Assembly (NCBI RefSeq): GCF_030272615.1
Contig: NC_081413.1
Span: 331,635,302-331,699,301, forward strand
Length of the DNA: 64,000 bases
Reading direction: 5' to 3'
Source: Cryptomeria japonica
Lineage: Eukaryota > Streptophyta > Pinopsida > Cupressales > Cupressaceae
Positions 57,461 to 64,000 of this stretch are shown one piece after another. Both the position numbers and the translations under genes were made by a program. The notes under the pieces are model-generated. The model was not told the origin of the DNA and did not search any database. It was given only the letters and a program-made list of their open reading frames with translations. Every line of letters begins with the position of its first letter. Positions within the stretch are counted from its first letter, which is position 1.

Positions 57461-58990
57461 TGCGTAGAGACATTGTTCCTCCCTCCTTCAGGATTCTCTT
57501 TCATCATTTCACTTTGCACACACTCACAACCTATTCGTTCATAATAAACTTACCCATTCCCATCATGGCTTGTTATTGATCTCCCTAAGATTGGTTAGCC
57601 ATTCATAATAAACCATCCCTTTTCATCCCTTTCCATCCATAATAAATCAGATCCTATCTGTGGCTAAGGCAAAATCCTACGTCTAGTAATGGGTGTGGAA
57701 CTGAGAACATCACATGTTTCGAGGAGTACAGTTTCTTCCAGCTTTCTTTAGTCTATCCGCGCACAATCCACAATAAAGCAACATTTGCATCACAGATCCG
57801 CAATAAAGTTTCATCTTCTCCACAATAAAGTATCAGTTTCATGGATTTAGTCAGTTTTAGATTCGACACAACAGCAACAATGGGCTTCAACAACAGACTC
57901 AGACAACATTATGGTTCAGTGCTATCTATCCTTTCTGTGAAAGTAAACATTGTGACCACAATCAAATAAGACTTATACAAGTGACAAGAGACACTAAACT
58001 TGAGGATTACAGTGGATGTTGGTTTCGAATCTTGGTTTTCTTTTGATTTTATCTTTCTGGTGACATGTCTTTTAGCTTTTCCAGGATGTCTTTGACTAGA
58101 TATTCTATCTCCAGGATGTCTTTGACTAGAAAGGCGAGGATGGGGTATCGTCACCTATTTGTATTTTCTGTTTGTGGATTGTCTCTTAGTAATGCTATGA
58201 CTTGTCCAAGGATATGAGGACACTGTGAGTCTAGTGTGAACTAGGGCATTCCTTGTTTGTGACTGTCTTATCTCCATGCAAACAGGTACAATGACTTTCT
58301 GGGTCAAACATATGCCTCGATTGTCATAACCTACTTGCCATAATAAAGCTCAATGATGATAACGCACAAGAAGCTCTTTCACTTTCATATCTTCTATCTT
58401 CCATCCCCCTTTCTTGATTGACTTCCATCATCCTTCTCAAGTCTGCGTAGCCTGCTATCACATGACTGAGTATAATGACACACCAAAAACATTTGCATTT
58501 CATGTAGCTGCACCTACATTACCACATATAAGCATTTCATACATACATATAGATATCACAACTGCATCACATCCTGCACACAACACCTGTTAGCACAATT
58601 TACATTTGCATTATCATATTCATCTGCATTACTTACATTCACATTTGCATCATGCATACACATATAAAACATAAACGAACAAAAAAAAAAAATTGCATTG
58701 CATCATATACATATTTGCATCCATATCATAAGCATCACATAAGAACATCTCATCACATAGGTACACATGCATATAGCTGCCGCAAAGATGCATCATCTCA
58801 TATATATATATAAAGTGTCATGATATAATGATGTCAAAATCATATGGCTACAATCACCCGCAGGTGTCTACATCATTATACAAAATGGTACAAAACTGAT
58901 ACAGAGGAACTCACTGATCACTCCTGCCAACACTATTGGTAGTGCTAATCCTATCCATGTCATGGTATCCCATGCCACGTGTCCCACCCT
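57461..58990 (+). other. E 3' region without recognised gene
   Basis: Contains short repeats of ccacaataaag/cataataaa words (57540-57840), a direct repeat ccaggatgtctttgactaga (twice, 58081-58130), and a CA/CAT-rich low-complexity stretch (58480-58770). No domain on either strand until the PMD piece begins. Confidence 0.6.
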
Positions 58991-59944
58991 CATCTCCAGT
59001 CTTGGATCCTAGAACACTCGTCTAAGGGCATCCCTATCTCCGTCTCGATCGTACGGAATCAACTCCCCATCAATCAGTATCTGCATAATCCTATATACAT
59101 CCTCTAGGGTGACTGTCATCTCACCCATCAGCAAATGAAATGTGCACGTCTCAGAGTGCCATCTCTCAGCTAGCGTAGTCAGCAAACCCATGTTTTCCCG
59201 AAACTCAGGCACATACAGTACATGTCTCAAACCCATCTCCTCGATAGCAGCTCTGTCCTCGAGCGACAACTCAGGTCGCAACCTCTGAGTAGACGGGAAT
59301 CTCTCCCGTGACTCTAGCATCGGCAAATACTCCTGCAGTCAAACAACTCAATCATGTCAGTTATAGTGGCATTCACTATTTATCACAAAATGCTACTCGC
59401 TATCTAAATGCATATGGCTATCTACCCTAGTGACACTCACTGTTCATCACAAAGTGTTGCTATTTATCCTAGTGGTACTCACTGTTCATCACAAAGTACT
59501 ACGTGTGTGACACTCCCTGTTCATCACAAAGTGTTACTCACATTTGCACTCCCTGTTCATCACAAAGTGTTGCTCATATTTCAGTACTCCCTGTTCATCA
59601 CAAAGTACTCTATCTTAGTACTCACTGTTCATCACAAAGTGCCTTGATCTATCCTAGTCTTCCTAGAGGACCTGCTTGAGTGTATCCCCTCAGCAGCTTA
59701 TCCAATCGACAACATATGTTCATCACAGAACTGCCGATTTGACCTAGAAGATGCAAATTCATACTTTTCAAACGCAAACGCGCTTACATGACATAAATGC
59801 GCATTTATTACATTACCTAGCATGCATTAATGACAACATTAAATGCGTCAAAGTACGAGGAGGTTTGGTGGTACTTACCGGCTCTCCTGCCTCTGCTGGC
59901 CTCTGAAATCGGCGAACGTGGTCGAATCTGTGAGTAAAAGCCAT
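58900..59944 (-). pseudogene. Plant mobile domain gene piece with an intron, antisense cargo of element E
   Basis: On the strand opposite to E. Exon 1 is 59944-59879 (22 codons, starting MAFTHRFDHVRRFQRP). A donor CCG/GTAAGT follows at 59878. The intron is 546 bp and ends TTTGACTGCAG at 59333. Exon 2 begins at 59332 in the same phase (EYLPMLESRERF) and reads a PMD N-terminal region: GLRHVLYVPEFRENMGLLTTLAERW, then TFHLLMGEMTVTLEDVYRIM. A TAG follows RVF at 59009, after which PMD-like coding continues to about 58900. The usual PMD is several hundred residues, so this is a truncated N-terminal half. A TATAAGATA at 60035-60043, 92 bp before the ATG, may be its promoter. It complements the C-terminal half left in B. 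Confidence 0.8.
59433..59642. repeat. Hairpin repeats within the PMD intron of E
   Basis: Six copies of (C)ACTCNCTGTTCATCACAAAGTG-like units at a period of about 35-42 bp. Each has 5-6 bp arms around CACTGTTCATCACAA. The arms switch together between ACACT/AGTGT (59433, 59510), GTACT/AGTAC (59475) and AGTACT/AGTACT (59583). The copies at 59546 and 59618 keep pairing with G-U in RNA. Degenerate copies flank the array near 59375 and 59718. The plus frame 59408-59647 is the repeat itself. Confidence 0.9.
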
Positions 59945-60034
59945 CGCTGCTGACTGCTCCTGCTCTATTTTCGCTCTACAATATGCTCTTGTGGATGTGT
60001 AGATGACAATGAGGATGTATTTTCCCCCGTGGTC

Positions 60035-60043
60035 TATCTTATA
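60035..60043 (-). promoter_or_regulatory. TATA-like box upstream of the antisense PMD gene
   Basis: The minus strand reads TATAAGATA, 92 bp upstream of the exon 1 ATG and about 250 bp inside the E 3' LTR border. Location and sequence suit a promoter for the antisense unit. The minus frame 59813-60067 reads through it and is not supported as a separate gene. Confidence 0.4.
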
Positions 60044-60274
60044 GCCTACCCTAGCCCTCGCCTTCATTTCCAGAGTCAGTCTTCGTTATCCCGTGACTTT
60101 GTCACTTTATCTGGTCAGTCCATTCTAGCCTTTCTTTCTTATTGAGAGATTGTCTGCGATCTTTTCACACATTTTCATCCAATCTCTCGAGGGGGCATAT
60201 CATTCCCATTCTGGGGCAACTCTGTATCAGTTCATCTTATCTTCTTTGAAACAACGCGACAAGCCGCATTGTCT

Positions 60275-60289
60275 CAAAGAGGGGCAAAA
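60275..60289 (+). promoter_or_regulatory. Polypurine tract of element E
   Basis: CAAAGAGGGGCAAAA directly before TGTAGACACCC. Almost the same tract as in element B. Confidence 0.92.
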
Positions 60290-60379
60290 TGTAGACACCC
60301 AAAATTGTCATGTCTAATTAAATAAATATTTTATTTATTTAATTATCTAATCCTAATTCTTCTATTAATTAAATAAATC
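60290..60379 (+). mobile_element. Element E 3' LTR, truncated after 90 bp
   Basis: Matches 49720-49809 up to ttaattaaataaat, then changes abruptly to cccttggggggtttgg, which is F gag-protease sequence equal to 49093 onward. Confidence 0.93.
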
Positions 60380-62119
60380 CCTTGGGGGGTTTGGTATAGG
60401 AGTCCCGCGCTTAACAATAGAAACTGGCAAACGTTGAGAATCCTTGATCTGAGCAGAATCATCATTTTTCACATTGGCAAGTGGTGGAGCCACTTGTGTT
60501 TGTGAACGAGTGAATACTGCAAAGACATCTCCTTCACATGCATTTGACACATCATCTTCTTGGTACTGCATAAACCTAATGTTAGAGTCGCCAGCTAAAT
60601 CTGCATCACCTTCTTGATGCGAATTAGCATCTTCTTCACCAAAAGGAGGATGATCATTTTGTTCAGCTTCATAGTATCCAGTAGCTAAACTTTGGGGTGG
60701 TGCTTCCAATGCAAGCCTCTCTAGAGAAGGAGGTAATTTATTTTGATTACGCATAGCATAATTGGAAGCATTGTTTGGGTAAGTCCTTCTTGGAACATCT
60801 CGATAAGAAGTATTTCCTTGTGAGGAAATCTGCTTCTTAAGCGCCAACAAATCATTTGCTAGCCTGATGTTAGAGTCGCTAGCTAAATCTGCATCACCTT
60901 CTTGATGTGAATTAGCATCTTCTTCACCAAAAGGAGGAAGATCATTTTGTTCAGCTTCATAGTATCCAGTAGCTGAACTTTGGGGTGGTGCTTCCAATGC
61001 AAGCCTCTCTGGAGAAGAAGGTAATTTATTCTGATTACGCATAGCATAATTGGAAGCATTGTTTGGGTAAGTCCTTCTTGGAACGTCTCGATAAGAAGTA
61101 TTTCTTTGTGAGGAAATCTGCTTCTTAAGTTCCAACAAATCGTTTGCTAGCTTCTATATCATAGGATCAACGAAACTAGTTGAAGAAAGAGATGCATCGA
61201 CAACTTGATTACTCCTAACCTTGTTAGGATCTCTCCTTATCTTGCCAGCAAGGATGAGATCATCTTCAACTGATATGGCCATTTGTTGAGCTGCAGCCAA
61301 ATCTGTAGGATTATTCCTCCGCAAAAGAAAACTCACCTCTGGCAATTGGGAGTTGATGAAAAAATATTTCAAGTTTCCAGAAGTAGGTCTTGAAGCAACT
61401 GGAATACAATTATGTAACTTGTCAAACTTGGCTACAAACTCACGCATGGGTTCCTGAGGCTCTTTCTTCAACTGAGTTAATTGTGCTAATAAAGCATGAT
61501 CATCTTCAGTAGACTTGAATCTCGCCTCAAACAACGTTATGAGATATGCCCAATTTGTGATATAAGCATTGGGTAGATGATAGAACCAATCGGCAGCAGC
61601 TCCATGCAAAGTTTCAATGAATAATCTTACTGAAAAATCTTTGTGTTCAACACCAAGAACTCCACAAGCAATGTAGAAGGCACAATGTGTTCGTCTGGAT
61701 GTTGACTACCATCCCCAAAAAAATTGGGTAAATTTTTTCCGCGTACCTTTGGGTAATTCATGCAAAGGTGCGGTCAAGTTCAGAGGACCAAAAGAAGTAC
61801 CCCAAGGACCAACAACAACCATCCTTAATGGATTATAAGGTGGTATTACAAAAAGATTTGCTAATGGAACAACTACAACTTGCAAACTTGATGCCTCGCT
61901 TGGTACGGGAGATCGCCGTGTAGATGGAGGAAAACTTCGTGTCCGTTGCAAAGGAGAAAACGTCCGTGGAGGTGTCACAAAGGGAAAATTGAATTGCTGC
62001 AATACTTCAAAGGTAGGATCAACAATTCCTGCTAATCGTTGCCCATGAGTGTAACATTGATCAGCCAGATTATGATTTGAAGAAAAACAACAATTGTGGA
62101 AATTACAATGAAAACGCAC
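60380..62119 (-). pseudogene. Element F gag (N-terminal and central part) with tandem repeat
   Basis: 61706-62119 is the N-terminal part (MRFHCNFHNCCFSSNHN). 61154-61609 is the gag core (HGAAADWFYHLPNAYITNW, LTQLKKEPQEPMREFVAKF). 60365-61138 holds two tandem copies of a 96-residue (288-bp) repeat starting LKKQISSQ(R/G)NTSYRDVPRR. All are in one frame, broken by single stops. The segment 60380-61005 duplicates 49093-49719 on the other side of E. Confidence 0.87.
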
Positions 62120-62144
62120 TGCAACCCAAGAGACAAACCGGTTG

Positions 62145-62176
62145 CACGTCGTTCCCCAGCAGAGTCACCAAAAAAC
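62145..62176 (-). promoter_or_regulatory. Primer binding site of element F
   Basis: The minus strand after the LTR reads TTTTGGTGACTCTGCTGGGG. This fixes the LTR at 62177 as a 5' LTR and F on the minus strand. Gag starts only about 30 bp further, so F has almost no leader, unlike B and E. Confidence 0.88.
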
Positions 62177-63068
62177 TGTTGGGTGAATATTTTGTCACCA
62201 ACGTACTAATGACAAAACATAGAATTCACACAATTCTATGCTAAGAAATTAATCTCTCCTCTAATTAACAAGAAATTATATTTATGGGTCGGTGTTGGGC
62301 ATATAACTCTTTTTTTTTCAGAGTTTATGTATTCTCCCTTCACCTAGTTACAATTTCTCTACCTCTTCAGATACTTAAAGAAAATAACTATTAATCTAAC
62401 AAACTACACAAAGAGTTACTTTTAAGCAGCACAAAGTCTCCTTTATGGTAACACTAATTCACACTGATCGTTACAAATCAAACAATTAGAAACTTAGCTT
62501 AAAGCAAAAAGTCTTCAAGTATAGATTTCTAATCCATTAAACTACTAATAACCGCAGCAATACAAAGCCTACTACAAGTTACCTCCTTTATCAGCAGATT
62601 TCTCAAGTATGCTAAGAGCACAAAGTCTATTGGCAAGATTTGAGAGCTCTTTAACCATGTAGCAATATCTTAAAGATCAAATAAGTAAAGATAATATGTA
62701 TTCAATGGAAATAGGAACATTAAATAATATAAACAAATTTATTGATACAACACAAAGCTTGCAATCAACAAAACTGTTTTCTTTATTTGTTTGATTGAAT
62801 TCTCACCACAAAAGCCCGAAGTCTTAATTGGGATAAAAATCCAACAGAGTTTCGCTAAGCATGAAAAAGATAAAAAAAAATATTTACTAAAAGGTCCTCC
62901 TTATATAGGAAAAGAAGTTGAGAAAAAGGTGGGCACAGTTGACTTATTCAACCGCACAGTCCCATTTTACTACAACTACTACATAAAGAAAACGTGCAGC
63001 TGCATAAAAGTTTACAACATCTATTGGTGCAGCTGCATGAAGAAAGTATGCCAAAAGGGGGAACTTCA
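62177..63068 (-). mobile_element. Element F 5' LTR, shared with a second F copy
   Basis: 892 bp, homologous to 32043-32848. Minus-strand TATATAAG near 62901-62908. On its low side is the F PBS. On its high side, where C sequence should resume, lies ORF3 of another F copy. It therefore serves as 5' LTR of F and 3' LTR of the neighbour. Confidence 0.82.
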
Positions 63069-63990
63069 TTCTTGATTCTCTTCTTCGTTGGATTTCTGAA
63101 AAACCTTTGAACTTAGCGAGGATGGCTTTGACCTCTGATTCATTTGGCATCAAGGTAGAACTCGTGATGATTTGAACGTGGGACATTACATCTTGAATCT
63201 TTACGTGCTTCTTCTTAACATACTTTAGTATGGATGTGAGTACTTCAAAGCTGACTTGAATTTGTAACAATTTATCAAATGTATCAAGTGAGAAGTCTTG
63301 TCCCGTGCATTGGTCCATCAAGGAAAGAAATTCTTGGGTGATGACTTCAGTAGTGACGAGATTTTGATCACCATCATACAAATAGCAAGGGAGATCACCT
63401 AATTTAGCAAAAATAAGGTCAACCTCGTCATCACCTTCTTTCTTTTCACAATCTAGCTCTGCAATCATTAATTTCATTCTCTCTTGTTTATGAGACAATA
63501 ATGACAAGATCTGAATATACTTCTCCCTTGTGGGAATTACCTTGTTCTCAACCAGGACATCTATCCTGAAATCCTCCATTTTGCTCCAAAGGGTAGTGCT
63601 TTTCACAACTTCCTCAATTTCCTATGATAAAGAGGTTTTGAGTCTTTGCATCCGACTCTGGACCACTTCATAATAAGACAATAGTTCTCCACTGTTGAGA
63701 TCAGAAGATGAGAGCCTTCTGACCTTAGCCGCACGATCCATTCATCCATGACTCGAGCTTTAGCTCCTACCTCTTCAATCTTTTTGAGAGATTCAGTGTC
63801 TATTGATGACCCTATAGGTTCAACCTCTTGAGAAGATTGTGTTACCTTTAAGAGGACGTTGGTCAGCTGCTCACACTTCTGCTTTAGGTTATTTTTCTCA
63901 TCCCTCTCCTCATCCAGTCTTCTTAACAAAGAATTAAGGGCTGTCTAAGAATCTAATTTCACACTTTCATGTGTCTCCACTCCGAGCTCC
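63069..63990 (-). pseudogene. ORF3 C-terminal part of the neighbouring F copy
   Basis: Homologous to 32849-33780 in F. The 62944-63606 and 63603-63929 pieces carry KMEDFRIDVLVENKV, CYLYDGDQNLVTTEV and QKCEQLTNVLLKVTQSSQEV. A frame change just before the LTR makes the reading run on into LTR sequence. It is truncated by the window end. Confidence 0.85.
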
Positions 63991-64000
63991 ACAACCTACA

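Larger units (their letters stand above)
49720..60379 (+). mobile_element. Element E: non-autonomous Tat-related LTR-RT inserted in F
   Basis: Plus-strand order: 5' LTR (49720-50489), PBS, 2.5-kb leader, one long gag-protease-integrase-tail ORF (53046-57164), hairpin motifs, an antisense PMD gene piece, PPT, 3' LTR start (60290-60379, truncated). PPT, gag, protease, integrase tail and antisense PMD all resemble element B, so E is a deletion derivative of that lineage. The 3' LTR is cut after 90 bp and joined to duplicated F gag sequence. Confidence 0.92.
32043..63068 (-). mobile_element. Element F: large Ty3/Gypsy LTR-RT hosting insertions G and E
   Basis: On the minus strand the order is LTR (62177-63068), PBS, gag (to 60380, then 49719 on), protease, RNase H, RT with its own RNase H, integrase, palindrome array, long extra ORF, LTR (32043-32848). 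Without G and E it is about 13 kb. It sits in the second LTR of C; its left flank is ATGTT (32038-32042). Many stops show it is inactive. At the right end the LTR is shared with a second copy of the family. Confidence 0.88.

Noticed and set aside
59813-60067. 84-codon minus frame near the E 3' border
   Set aside because: It reads through the TATA-like box, exon 1 and the splice donor into the intron; the spliced PMD model explains the region better.

Overview
This window is nuclear DNA of a large-genome seed plant, probably a conifer or other gymnosperm. The lineage is an inference from element content and AT-rich composition, not from a marker gene. I found no host gene, rRNA or convincing tRNA. 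Nearly everything is LTR retrotransposon (LTR-RT) sequence, stacked by nested insertion; six elements are named A to C and E to G here, and three solo LTRs S1 to S3.

Left part (1-27510): an old minus-strand Ty3/Gypsy element A. Its 5' LTR is 25545-27510, followed by a degenerate initiator-Met PBS, gag/protease relics, an RT-RNase H relic at 3536-4915, and a partial second LTR at 1-1755 joined through a 1.8-kb (ACAT)n/(CA)n microsatellite. Three solo LTRs sit inside A: S1 4921-6091 (TSD CCAGG), S2 6169-7277 and S3 23558-24670 (TSD GATCT). Element B (7336-22837, TSD ATTAC) is also inside A. B is a Tat-type Ty3 element with gag, protease, G-patch, RT, RNase H, a second RNase H and integrase on the minus strand. 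Between its pol and 3' LTR lies an opposite-strand relic of a plant mobile domain (PMD) gene.

Middle (27511-32042): an unassigned retroelement relic, then C, two head-to-head LTRs of the B family around a 666-bp leader.

Right part (32043-64000): minus-strand element F, inserted into the second LTR of C. F carries gag, protease, an RNase H placed before RT, RT, integrase, an array of 16 regularly spaced palindromes (36599-37600), and a long extra ORF next to the 3' LTR. F was hit by G (38278-44927, TSD GTCTT), a pol-less element with a four-knuckle gag and a large unknown ORF, and by E (49720-60379). E is a plus-strand relative of B whose single 1372-codon ORF fuses gag-protease to an integrase C-terminus, with all pol catalytic domains missing. 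It also carries an opposite-strand PMD gene piece with a credible intron. The window ends inside a second F copy that shares an LTR with F.

The most unusual signals are the phased palindrome array in F, a second hairpin array with covarying arms inside the E PMD intron, the repeated antisense PMD cargo in B and E, a post-pol hairpin motif shared by B and E, and a strand-biased ACCGG pentamer spread throughout G.
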